A DNA stretch of 6,228 nt from an uncultured Clostridia bacterium (GTDB lineage: Bacteria; Bacillota; Clostridia; Christensenellales; Borkfalkiaceae), in the NCBI GenBank assembly GCA_947174955.1, contig CAMWKX010000080.1:1-6228 (forward strand), read 5' to 3'. Made by a program: the position numbers and the translations under genes. Below the pieces are notes generated by a model. That model was not told the origin of the DNA. It worked only from the letters and a program-made list of their open reading frames with translations, and searched no databases. Below, piece by piece: positions 1-6,228 of this stretch; the stretch's first letter is position 1, and the number at the start of each line of letters is the position of its first letter.

Positions 1-1139
1 TAGCCCTTTCAAAGGACAAAATGGCAATGCAGAGGCTTAAAGAAGCCGCTGAAAAGGCTAAAATAGAGCTTTCGGGTATGAGTACCACCAACATCAACCT
101 GCCCTTCATTACGGTGGTTGACGGCGCTCCCCAGCACCTCGATATCGACCTTTCCAAGCAGAAGTTCGACAGCTTAACTTCCGACCTCGTAGAGAGAACG
201 GTAGAGCCTATGAGAAAGGCTATGGCGGACGCGGGACTTTCCTATTCGGACATTTCCAAGGTAATTATGGTCGGCGGCTCGACGCGTATCCCCGCCGTTT
301 ACGACAAGGTTCAGAAGGTGAGCGGCAAGGAGCCTTTCAAGGGAATCAACCCCGACGAGTGCGTTGCAATCGGCGCGGCTATCCAGGGCGGCGTACTGAG
401 CGGCGAGGTTAAGGACGTACTCCTTCTGGACGTTATGCCTTTAACCCTCGGCATCGAAACGTTGGGCGGCGTTTCCACTCCCTTAATCGAGAGAAATACG
501 ACCATTCCCGTAAAGAAGAGCCAGGTGTTCTCGACCGCGGCTGACAACCAGCCGGGCGTTGAAATCAACGTCTTGCAGGGCGAGAGAAAGTTTGCGCGCG
601 ACAACAAGTCGCTCGGCAAGTTTATGCTCAACGACATTCCTCCCGCACCCCGCGGAGTGCCTCAGATAGAGGTTACGTTTGACGTCGACGCAAACGGTAT
701 CGTAAACGTAACGGCGAAGGATCTGGGTACGGGCAAGAGCCAGAATATCACCATTACTGCTTCGACCAACCTCTCCGAGGACGAAATCGACAAGGCGGTC
801 AAGGACGCCGAGAGATACGCCGAAGAGGACAAGAAGCGCAAGGAAGAGATTGAGAATAAGAACAATCTCGAAGGTATGATTGACAACCTGCAAAAGACGG
901 TCAAAGAGGCGGGCGACAAGCTTTCCGAGGACGACAAGAAGACTATTGAAGACGCTTGCGCGAGCGCGAAGACCGAGCTTGACAGCGGCGACAACGAGCG
1001 CATTAAGGCGGCGATCGAGAAGTTGCAGCAGGACGTTGCACCCGTAATATCCAGGATGTACCAGCAGGCGCAGGGACAGAGCGGAAACGGCGGAGATAAC
1101 GGCGGAAACGGCGACGACACCGAGTTCAGACAGCATTAA
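1..1139 (+). CDS. dnaK: Chaperone DnaK (Hsp70), C-terminal part, 5' end outside the window
   Basis: DnaK is the cytoplasmic Hsp70: an ATP-driven chaperone that binds exposed hydrophobic stretches of unfolded proteins with DnaJ and GrpE. The reading frame is open from base 3 (378 codons, stop TAA 1137-1139). The ATG at base 21 is internal, because the frame reads ALSKDKMAMQRLKEAAEKAK, a conserved DnaK block found around residue 250 of the full protein, so roughly 240 N-terminal residues are missing. Visible parts are the end of the ATPase domain (VGGSTRIP adenosine motif near 271-294; AIGAAIQGGV), the hydrophobic linker DVLLLDV (414-434), the substrate-binding beta domain (VFSTAADNQPGV, LQGER, PPAPRGVPQIEVTFDVDANGI), and the charged helical lid from about base 830. 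The Gly/Asn-rich tail ends DDTEFRQH, shorter and less acidic than usual. It is followed by dnaJ after 80 bases. Identity is very secure. Confidence 0.98.
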   Translation, partial: ALSKDKMAMQRLKEAAEKAKIELSGMSTTNINLPFITVVDGAPQHLDIDLSKQKFDSLTSDLVERTVEPMRKAMADAGLSYSDISKVIMVGGSTRIPAVYDKVQKVSGKEPFKGINPDECVAIGAAIQGGVLSGEVKDVLLLDVMPLTLGIETLGGVSTPLIERNTTIPVKKSQVFSTAADNQPGVEINVLQGERKFARDNKSLGKFMLNDIPPAPRGVPQIEVTFDVDANGIVNVTAKDLGTGKSQNITITASTNLSEDEIDKAVKDAERYAEEDKKRKEEIENKNNLEGMIDNLQKTVKEAGDKLSEDDKKTIEDACASAKTELDSGDNERIKAAIEKLQQDVAPVISRMYQQAQGQSGNGGDNGGNGDDTEFRQH

Positions 1140-1173
1140 TTGCGGGATATATAGGGGTCTATCGAAAAAATGC

Positions 1174-1203
1174 TTGCAGCGCGCGGATATTCGCGCGCTG
1201 CAA
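1174..1203 (+). promoter_or_regulatory. Perfect GC-rich hairpin in the dnaK-dnaJ spacer
   Basis: Bases 1174-1185 (TTGCAGCGCGCG) are the exact reverse complement of 1192-1203, giving a 12-bp stem with the 6-base loop GATATT. On the + strand it is followed by TATTAGGTTTT, a poor U-tract, so it is at best a leaky terminator. More likely it is an mRNA stabilising, processing or attenuating element that sets the dnaK:dnaJ ratio. On the - strand the stem is followed after two bases by a run of six T (complement of AAAAAA 1165-1170), so it would be a better terminator for antisense transcription. It ends only four bases before the dnaJ ribosome binding site region. The hairpin is certain as sequence; its role is inferred. 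Confidence 0.6.
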
Positions 1204-1219
1204 TATTAGGTTTTAACAT

Positions 1220-2359
1220 ATGGCAGACAAGAAAAATTACTACGACGTTCTGGGGGTAACCAAGGACGCCACGCCCGATCAGATTAAGTCGGCGTACAGA
1301 AAGCTCGCAAAGCAGTATCACCCCGATTTCCACCCGAACGACCCCGCCGCGGCGGAGAAGTTCAAGGAGATAAACGAGGCTAACGAAACACTTTCCGACG
1401 AGAACAAGCGCAAGCAGTACGACTACGAGCTCGAACACCCGGGTATGGGCGGGTTCGGAGGTATGGGCGGCGCGGGCGGAATGGGCGGTTTCGAGGATAT
1501 AATTTCCTCGATGTTCGGCGGCTTCGGCGGGTTCGGCGGCAGGCAGAGCGCGCCCCAGCGTTCGCGCGGAGCGGATATCGAACAGACAGTGCGCCTTTCC
1601 TTCCTCGACGCTATCAAGGGCTGTTCCAAGGAAATCAGCTATTTCCGCAACGAGCCGTGTAAATCGTGTTCGGGAACGGGCGCAAAGAACGGCACGGCGT
1701 TTACGCAGTGCTCCAAGTGCGGCGGCTCGGGCAGAGTCAAGTATCAGCAGGATACCATCTTCGGGCGCACCATTCAGGTGGGGGCGTGCCCCGACTGCAA
1801 CGGTACGGGCAAAAAGATAACCGACCGCTGCCCCGATTGCAAGGGCGTGGGATACACGAGAAAACAGACTTCGTTCACAATCAATATTCCCGCGGGCGTG
1901 GACAACGACAGTTCACTGCGAAAGCGCGGCTACGGTCAGGCTTCGGCTAACGGCGGAGAGTGCGGCGATTTGTACGTTTACTTCCGCATAGATCCGCACA
2001 AACTGCTCGTCCGCAAGGATAAGGATCTGTTCGTCACCGTGCCCATAAGCTACCGCACGGCGTGCGTGGGCGGCAAGATTAAGGTGCCCGGCATCGACGA
2101 TATGATAGAGTTGACGATTCCCGCAGGCACGGCGAGCGGCACGCGCTTTTCATTGCGCGGCAAGGGCGTTAAAACGGTCAACGGTACGGGCAGTCTGTTC
2201 GTTATGGTGGAAATCGACATACCCAACAAGCTTTCCCGCGAACAGATTAAAAAGATTGACGATTTCGAGGACAGCGTACAGCTGAAATCGTGCTACAATA
2301 TGCAGAAGTTCTCTTCCGACGTTTCGTCGCTCTACGGTGAAAAAATAGAAAAACAATAA
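1220..2359 (+). CDS. dnaJ: Chaperone protein DnaJ (type I Hsp40), complete
   Basis: DnaJ delivers unfolded clients to DnaK and stimulates its ATP hydrolysis. The protein has 379 residues, the normal family length (E. coli about 376). The domain order is complete. The J domain covers residues 5-70, with basic helix II and the catalytic HPD triad at 34-36. A Gly/Phe-rich linker spans about 75-107 (GMGG/GFGG repeats). The zinc-binding region has four CxxCxGxG repeats, at Cys147/150, 164/167, 190/193 and 204/207, so both zinc sites are intact. The C-terminal beta domains I and II and the dimerisation tail run from about 215 to 379. The ATG at 1220 starts the J domain correctly (MADKKNYYDVLGV). 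Only a weak AGG (1208-1210), nine bases upstream, serves as Shine-Dalgarno, and the spacer hairpin lies just before it. The gene probably shares the dnaK transcript and ends before a strong terminator. Confidence 0.98.
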   Translation: MADKKNYYDVLGVTKDATPDQIKSAYRKLAKQYHPDFHPNDPAAAEKFKEINEANETLSDENKRKQYDYELEHPGMGGFGGMGGAGGMGGFEDIISSMFGGFGGFGGRQSAPQRSRGADIEQTVRLSFLDAIKGCSKEISYFRNEPCKSCSGTGAKNGTAFTQCSKCGGSGRVKYQQDTIFGRTIQVGACPDCNGTGKKITDRCPDCKGVGYTRKQTSFTINIPAGVDNDSSLRKRGYGQASANGGECGDLYVYFRIDPHKLLVRKDKDLFVTVPISYRTACVGGKIKVPGIDDMIELTIPAGTASGTRFSLRGKGVKTVNGTGSLFVMVEIDIPNKLSREQIKKIDDFEDSVQLKSCYNMQKFSSDVSSLYGEKIEKQ

Positions 2360-2375
2360 AACCGGTACTTATTAT

Positions 2376-2411
2376 GCCGCCCGCGCAACTTTCGTTGCGC
2401 GGGCGGCTTTT
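2376..2411 (+). terminator. Rho-independent terminator after dnaJ
   Basis: Bases 2376-2388 (GCCGCCCGCGCAA) pair perfectly with 2395-2407 (TTGCGCGGGCGGC). A further C2389-G2394 pair leaves a four-base loop. The 13-14 bp GC-rich stem is followed at once by TTTTGTGT. It begins 16 bases after the dnaJ stop and should end the dnaK-dnaJ transcript, isolating the next gene. The next reading frame extends back to an ATG at 2374, but that lies at the foot of this stem and is not a credible start. Confidence 0.92.
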
Positions 2412-2454
2412 GTGTAAATTAGAAGAATTATGTAGATTTTACAATTTTAATCTC

Positions 2455-2483
2455 TTGCGTAATACCCGTCTGTATGATAGAAT
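2455..2483 (+). promoter_or_regulatory. Candidate sigma-A promoter for the Hsp70-like/helicase unit
   Basis: TTGCGT (2455-2460) and TAGAAT (2478-2483) are separated by exactly 17 bases. The -10 matches the consensus in 5 of 6 positions and the -35 in 3 of 6. Transcription would start near 2490, giving a leader of about 25 bases before the ATG at 2515. The preceding strong terminator makes a promoter necessary in this gap. Alternative -10 boxes exist nearby (TATGAT 2473-2478; TATAAT 2491-2496), but neither has a good -35 at the right distance. The region is AT-rich, so chance matches are likely and the exact boxes are uncertain. Confidence 0.45.
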
Positions 2484-2500
2484 TATTATATATAATAATT
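2481..2500. repeat. Perfect 20-bp AT-only palindrome upstream of the Hsp70-like gene
   Basis: AATTATTATA (2481-2490) is followed directly by its exact reverse complement TATAATAATT (2491-2500), with no spacer. It overlaps the end of the candidate -10 box and the predicted transcription start, and ends 14 bases before the start codon. It could be an operator for a dimeric regulator, or in RNA a weak hairpin ahead of the ribosome binding site. Because it is built only from A and T inside an AT-rich gap, chance is a real alternative. Confidence 0.6.
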
Positions 2501-2514
2501 TAACAAAGAAAATT

Positions 2515-4470
2515 ATGGCGGAAATATTGTCAATCGGCATAGACCTCGGGTGCGACACGTTAAAGCTTTCGTACGCTTTCAACAAGTCTGCAAGCGTTGT
2601 CTACGGAAAAATCGAAAAAGAGGAGAGCGTGCGGCACGTTGCGGTGCCCGCGGTTGCGTACTACGACGCGTCGTCGGGCTGGCTTTTCGGCAGCGACGTG
2701 GAAAAGGGCGACGAAAAACCCTTTATAAACGTCGTGCGCATAAAAACATTATTTTCGCTCTTGTATCCGAAAACCGATAAAGGCAAAATAGTAAAAAAGA
2801 ACGGCGGGGAAATCTACCCCAACAGCGGCTATTTCTTCCGCGACAATCAGTTCCCCAAGTTTTTCTTTCCCACAAGGCAGAAAAACCTCGACAATTTCCC
2901 CGAGCTCATAAAGGACGAGCGCACCTTCACCGCGGCGGGCTACACTCCGCAAAAGGTGTGCAAAATGTTTTTCGAGTATGCGCGCGGCATAGTGATGGAC
3001 GGCATTAAAAAGCTCGAAAAAAAGGTAAATAAGCATTTCGACGAGGTTCGGCTTTCTCTCGTGCATCCCTCGCAGGTGGGTAAACTGTACGTGGAGGAGC
3101 TGTCCGCCGCGGTCAAAACGGCGTTCGGCAAAGCGCCGCATAAGGTTATGAACAGCGGCAGAGCTTTGAGTATGTTCGCTTTGGAGCGCGGCGCGGTACG
3201 CAGCGACGATGAAATACTCATTTTCGATATGGGCGAAGACACGCTGTCCGTACTCAAATGTTTTATCAACGACGACGGTAACGTGGTCGTAGAACCAGCC
3301 GCCGACCACTCTATGCCCGTAAATATCGGCGGAAACGACGTCGATTTTTCCATTGCCGACTACATTGAGGGCACTATATCCCGCCGCGAAACGGTCGGTT
3401 CGCCATCTTTCGGCGAGCAGGGGCATATATTCGAAGAGGGACTGCAAGCCAAGCAGTACCAGTTTTTGAAGGAAATCAAAAAGGCGAAGCTTTTGCTGAG
3501 TATTCCCAGCTTGCAGGAGGTTTTCAAGGGCGGCGTGCCCGTGTCGCTTCACCGTGATTTGTATTTACAGTTGCGGCTGACCGAAGCCGAGCTGAGAAAA
3601 AGCATCGGTATGGAGGACGACGGCGGCATTGCGCGTAAAATTTTAGACTACGTATTGACCGAGCTGAATCTGCCCGTAAACAGCGAGGTCAAGAAAGTGT
3701 TTTTGACGGGCGGACTTGTTGAAACGTGCGGTCTTCTGGATTACATAAAGGCGGGCGTAAAGGCAAGCGGCAACAACGTGATGGTCCGCACTTTCGAGGA
3801 CCATATGGACAACGGCGACGGACTGATTATCCAGACTTACGAGGATTCGGTGTACGCGCCGTCGGTGGGAGCGGCGGTCGTGTCGCTCAAAAACTACGAC
3901 GTCAGCGCGGGGCTTACCAACAGCTACGGCACGTGGATGAGCTACTGCGGAAATAAAGTGCTCGTAATTTTAGTCGGGCGCGGGTTCAGCTTCGACGAAA
4001 GCGAGTCGGAAAAGCTGTACGCAGGCTGTAATCTGCAAGGCACTGTAAAAGAGGAAATTTTCTCCGTACGGCTGTCAAAGAGCACGGTGGAAAAGCGCAA
4101 GTATTCGGGCGAGATTAACTACGTAACCGTAAAGGGTACCACGTATCTGTGCATAGGCGAGCCGGGTTCGCCGCAGAGAAAGCGGGTGGAAAAGCGGTTT
4201 CAGCTCAAAAACATTTCGGGCTCGGGCGCGCGTATCGTCTGCTCGTATAAGGGCAGGGAGATTGCCGACTGTGAGCCGAGATTAGCCGTGAAAGAGGGGG
4301 TTGAAACGCGCCCCGATTCAAACGTGATGAAGCCGTATATCGAAAAGAACGGCGAGGGCAGGCGCAGAATACGCGTAACCTATTCGGACGGCGGCGTCGG
4401 CACGGTGTTTGAAAAGGATATAGAAGTCAGGTTCGAGGGCATAAAATCCATCGAGGGTGAAACGGGCTGA
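2515..4470 (+). CDS. Divergent Hsp70-like (actin-fold ATPase) protein with altered active site
   Basis: The protein has 651 residues. The start ATG 2515 is chosen because MAEILSIGIDLG begins directly at the Hsp70 phosphate-1 strand; the only ribosome binding signal is a weak AAAG (2505-2508). The Hsp70/actin-fold landmarks are phosphate-1 GIDLGCD (8-14), Lys77 in RIKTLF (counterpart of DnaK Lys70), phosphate-2 FDMGEDT (237-243), IGGNDVDF (271-278), KEIKKAKLLLS (319-329, matching KEAAEKAKIELS of the DnaK in this window), the adenosine strand KKVFLTGG (393-400) and VGAAVVS (451-457). DnaK's NEP catalytic glutamate region reads NSG (213-215), the phosphate loops deviate, and no LLLDV linker follows residue 460. 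Residues about 480-651 look beta-rich and lack a DnaK-type helical lid and acidic tail. No signal peptide or membrane segment is visible. It is clearly Hsp70-superfamily but not a second DnaK; its function is unknown. It is transcribed apart from dnaJ and coupled to the helicase gene downstream. Confidence 0.88.
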   Translation: MAEILSIGIDLGCDTLKLSYAFNKSASVVYGKIEKEESVRHVAVPAVAYYDASSGWLFGSDVEKGDEKPFINVVRIKTLFSLLYPKTDKGKIVKKNGGEIYPNSGYFFRDNQFPKFFFPTRQKNLDNFPELIKDERTFTAAGYTPQKVCKMFFEYARGIVMDGIKKLEKKVNKHFDEVRLSLVHPSQVGKLYVEELSAAVKTAFGKAPHKVMNSGRALSMFALERGAVRSDDEILIFDMGEDTLSVLKCFINDDGNVVVEPAADHSMPVNIGGNDVDFSIADYIEGTISRRETVGSPSFGEQGHIFEEGLQAKQYQFLKEIKKAKLLLSIPSLQEVFKGGVPVSLHRDLYLQLRLTEAELRKSIGMEDDGGIARKILDYVLTELNLPVNSEVKKVFLTGGLVETCGLLDYIKAGVKASGNNVMVRTFEDHMDNGDGLIIQTYEDSVYAPSVGAAVVSLKNYDVSAGLTNSYGTWMSYCGNKVLVILVGRGFSFDESESEKLYAGCNLQGTVKEEIFSVRLSKSTVEKRKYSGEINYVTVKGTTYLCIGEPGSPQRKRVEKRFQLKNISGSGARIVCSYKGREIADCEPRLAVKEGVETRPDSNVMKPYIEKNGEGRRRIRVTYSDGGVGTVFEKDIEVRFEGIKSIEGETG

Positions 4471-4479
4471 TATTCAGCC
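4465..4479 (+). other. Small hairpin over the stop codon of the Hsp70-like gene
   Basis: GGCTGA (4465-4470, containing the TGA stop) pairs with TCAGCC (4474-4479) around the loop TAT. This 6-bp stem lies four bases before the helicase ribosome binding site and has no T-tract, so it is not a terminator. It would be opened by ribosomes ending the upstream gene, which could help couple translation of the two genes. It is short and may be chance. Confidence 0.35.
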
Positions 4480-4482
4480 GGC

Positions 4483-4487
4483 AGAGG
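4483..4487 (+). promoter_or_regulatory. Ribosome binding site of the helicase gene
   Basis: AGAGG (4483-4487) lies nine bases before the ATG at 4497 and is the strongest Shine-Dalgarno match of the three gene starts visible here. It fixes the start of the helicase and shows that this gene has its own efficient initiation, although it sits only 26 bases after the upstream stop. Confidence 0.75.
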
Positions 4488-4496
4488 TAAGGCAAA

Positions 4497-6228
4497 ATGA
4501 GCCAGAACAAAAAGGTTGACAATGCGAATATCGAAGAGTTCGAGCTGAAAGTTCCCGCAACGGCTTTCAATATGGACAGCAACCGCAGCTCGCTCAACAC
4601 CCGCCCCGCCCGCTATAACCGCGAGGTGGCGGAACTGAGCTCCGCGGTCGAGGAGCTTGATAGACACGACGACTTTTCGGCACTCAAAATCGGCGCGGAC
4701 AAATACCGCAAAAGCGGCTCGGGCGAGTACGGAATAGAGTTCGACTCCGCAGTGCACAAGGGCGGTCAGGTTATTCAGCCCCACCAGAGGAAGGCGGCGC
4801 AGGACTTTTTGAAAAGACTGCGCGGGTTCGGTATGCTTGCGGACGTCGTGGGCAGCGGCAAAACCTTCGAGGCGTGCGTCGTTTTGAGCGAGCTTGCCGT
4901 GCGCGGCGTGGTTAAATCGATGCTCATAGTCGTGCCCGAACAGGTGTACGACGCGTGGAAGGAAACGCTGGAAATATTCTTCGGTCTGGGCAAGGGCGCG
5001 CTTTTGGAGGTTGCCTCGCTGTCCGACAAAGGGGTCGATTACACGTTCGACAACGGCGGCAGAAGAAGCCCCGCACGCCCCCTTTTAGTCAAGTGGAGCG
5101 ACTTTATAAAGTGGGACGATTCGGACGTGGCGGGCGTGCTGTTCGACGTAATAGTTATCGACGAGGCGCATCACCTCTGCGACCAGACGGGCAGCGACGC
5201 CAACGCGATGAAGCTGTTATCTTTAATGATGCAGAGCAAAAAGGCGGCTAACAAGGAATACTGTCTGTTGCTTTCGGCAACCCCGCACGACGGCAACCTG
5301 GAAAATATGTTCCCCTTATGGTACTTTATCGACAGCAAGGGCGGCATACCCACCGACTTCGGCAGGAATATGGCGGACACGGCGCGTTCACCCCAGTACA
5401 GGCGGGGAAAGCAGCGATATATAAATTACATATGCCACAAGGCGACGACGGTAATGGAGTTCATCAACCGCGTCAAGCTGGAAGAGGTGCAAAAGCAATG
5501 CCCTTCGCAGTTCACGCAGTACGTCGTCAAAAATATAAAAGATGGCAAAAATCCCGCTGAAAAGGTAGACATATTCAACGGGCTTTCGCGCGGCGAGCAG
5601 TATTCGCTCGTGCGGCAGTTTTTAGACGAGGGCGAAAACTACGAGATAAGAAAGAGCGTTGAAAAGAACGTTGCCCTCGCCTACCACGAAGGTATTCTGC
5701 GGCAGATAATGATACGTCAGCCCAACACCTTCCAGAACAAGAAAAAGATAATCACCAACTACTATTTTTACCCCGTGACCGAGTATAAGGGCAAGGTTGC
5801 CTTGACGGTTATGGACAAAAAGATAACCGTCGACTGCGGCGCGCTCGATACCGACGGCGCGGTCATTGCGGCGGACGGAGAAAAGTGTTCGGTTGCCGCG
5901 TTTTTAAAGGCGTGCACGGGCAGAAGGTACGACAACACGTATTCGGAATATCAGGCGGAATATTACTTTATAACCGCGCTTTTGGAGGCGCTGGGCGGCT
6001 GTGACGAAAGCTGCGGCTACCGTCGTAAATCCGAAGATTACTACCGCAGTCAGTTCTTGGCGCTGACCGACTTTACGGGCAGATACGACGTGCGCGACCA
6101 CGTTTTACCCGTGGCGGCGGACGAAAAAAGCTTTGACAGAAAGTTTGCAAAGACGGTCGAAATTTTGAAAAAGCACGCGGGGCAGCGCGTTCTCGTGTTC
6201 TTCGATTACGACGGCGACCGCGACCGCA
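4497..6228 (+). CDS. SNF2/RapA-like DEAH-box helicase, 3' end outside the window
   Basis: This is a nucleic-acid-dependent ATPase of helicase superfamily 2. The frame is open for 577 codons to the window edge. Residues 1-90 are an unassigned, charged N-terminal extension. Then come a Q-motif-like segment QPHQRKAAQDFL (94-105), Walker A/motif I ADVVGSGKT (115-123), motif Ia SMLIVVPEQVYDAW (141-154), motif II DEAHH (222-226) and motif III LLLSATPHDGN (257-267). The spacing and the wording of Ia-II-III resemble RapA/HepA-type SNF2 proteins more than DEAD-box or RecQ proteins. Residues about 280-560 form a long segment between the two RecA lobes, with ILRQIMIRQ (400-408) like the SNF2 MIRR block. 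RVLVFFDYDGD (564-574) looks like motif IV, opening the second lobe; motifs V and VI lie beyond the window. All residues needed for ATP binding and hydrolysis in lobe 1 are present. The SNF2/RapA assignment is probable; type I or III restriction-like motors or defence helicases are alternatives. Confidence 0.88.
   Translation, partial: MSQNKKVDNANIEEFELKVPATAFNMDSNRSSLNTRPARYNREVAELSSAVEELDRHDDFSALKIGADKYRKSGSGEYGIEFDSAVHKGGQVIQPHQRKAAQDFLKRLRGFGMLADVVGSGKTFEACVVLSELAVRGVVKSMLIVVPEQVYDAWKETLEIFFGLGKGALLEVASLSDKGVDYTFDNGGRRSPARPLLVKWSDFIKWDDSDVAGVLFDVIVIDEAHHLCDQTGSDANAMKLLSLMMQSKKAANKEYCLLLSATPHDGNLENMFPLWYFIDSKGGIPTDFGRNMADTARSPQYRRGKQRYINYICHKATTVMEFINRVKLEEVQKQCPSQFTQYVVKNIKDGKNPAEKVDIFNGLSRGEQYSLVRQFLDEGENYEIRKSVEKNVALAYHEGILRQIMIRQPNTFQNKKKIITNYYFYPVTEYKGKVALTVMDKKITVDCGALDTDGAVIAADGEKCSVAAFLKACTGRRYDNTYSEYQAEYYFITALLEALGGCDESCGYRRKSEDYYRSQFLALTDFTGRYDVRDHVLPVAADEKSFDRKFAKTVEILKKHAGQRVLVFFDYDGDRDR

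Noticed and set aside
483..1136. 217-codon open frame on the - strand across dnaK
   Set aside because: It is a shadow of dnaK codon bias. The + strand is clearly dnaK, and the antisense translation shows no recognisable domain.
1441..1550. Repeated GGCGG/GGTATGGGCGG units resembling a DNA repeat
   Set aside because: They encode the normal Gly/Phe-rich linker of DnaJ and need no separate explanation.
2374..2514. In-frame ATG at 2374 that would add 47 residues to the Hsp70-like protein
   Set aside because: It lies at the foot of the dnaJ terminator stem, the added residues match nothing in the Hsp70 family, and the ATG at 2515 falls exactly at the start of the first ATPase strand.
2360..2514. 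Possible CIRCE heat-shock operator or small RNA gene in the dnaJ to Hsp70-like gap
   Set aside because: No TTAGCACTC-N9-GAGTGCTAA element is present on either strand, and apart from the terminator, promoter-like boxes and AT palindrome no stable RNA fold was seen.
2749..3552. 267-codon open frame on the - strand across the Hsp70-like gene
   Set aside because: The + strand frame carries conserved Hsp70 motifs throughout this region. The antisense product has no recognisable motif and sits wholly inside the sense gene.
4955..5560. Open frames on the + strand overlapping the helicase in another phase
   Set aside because: They produce Arg/Gly-rich translations typical of GC-rich out-of-phase reading, while the helicase frame carries motifs II and III here.

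Overview
The window reads as a stretch of chromosome from a low-characterised Bacillota/Clostridia-type bacterium. The basis is the DnaK sequence, whose substrate-binding region follows the clostridial pattern (for example the LGGVSTPLIERNTTIP block), together with a dnaK-dnaJ order and codons ending mostly in G or C. The species cannot be named from the sequence. All four genes lie on the + strand. Two of them run off the window: dnaK at the left edge and a helicase gene at the right edge. No tRNA, rRNA, insertion sequence, CRISPR array or riboswitch was seen, and no gene-free stretch exceeds about 155 bases.

Bases 1-2407 hold the classical chaperone block. They contain the C-terminal 60% or so of DnaK, an 80-base spacer with a perfect 12-bp GC-rich hairpin, and a complete type I DnaJ with J domain, G/F-rich linker, four zinc-binding CxxCxGxG repeats and C-terminal client domains. 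The block closes with a strong rho-independent terminator. DnaK and DnaJ act together as the general Hsp70/Hsp40 folding machine of the cytoplasm.

Bases 2408-2514 form an AT-rich regulatory gap. It has a candidate sigma-A promoter and a perfect 20-bp all-AT palindrome ending 14 bases before the next start codon. It appears to launch a separate transcription unit.

Bases 2515-6228 hold a two-gene unit, and this is the most interesting part. The first gene encodes a divergent Hsp70-like protein of 651 residues. Its actin-like ATPase fold is recognisable, but the nucleotide-contacting motifs are altered, the LLLDV interdomain linker is lost, and the C-terminal part does not look like a normal substrate-binding domain plus lid. 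It is followed after 26 bases, with a good ribosome binding site, by a DEAH-type SNF2/RapA-like helicase that is cut by the window end. The tight spacing suggests co-expression and a shared job. I do not recognise this pair as a named system. It could be an Hsp70-like switch working with a nucleic-acid motor, possibly in DNA/RNA remodelling, RNA polymerase recycling or defence, but that role is inference only.
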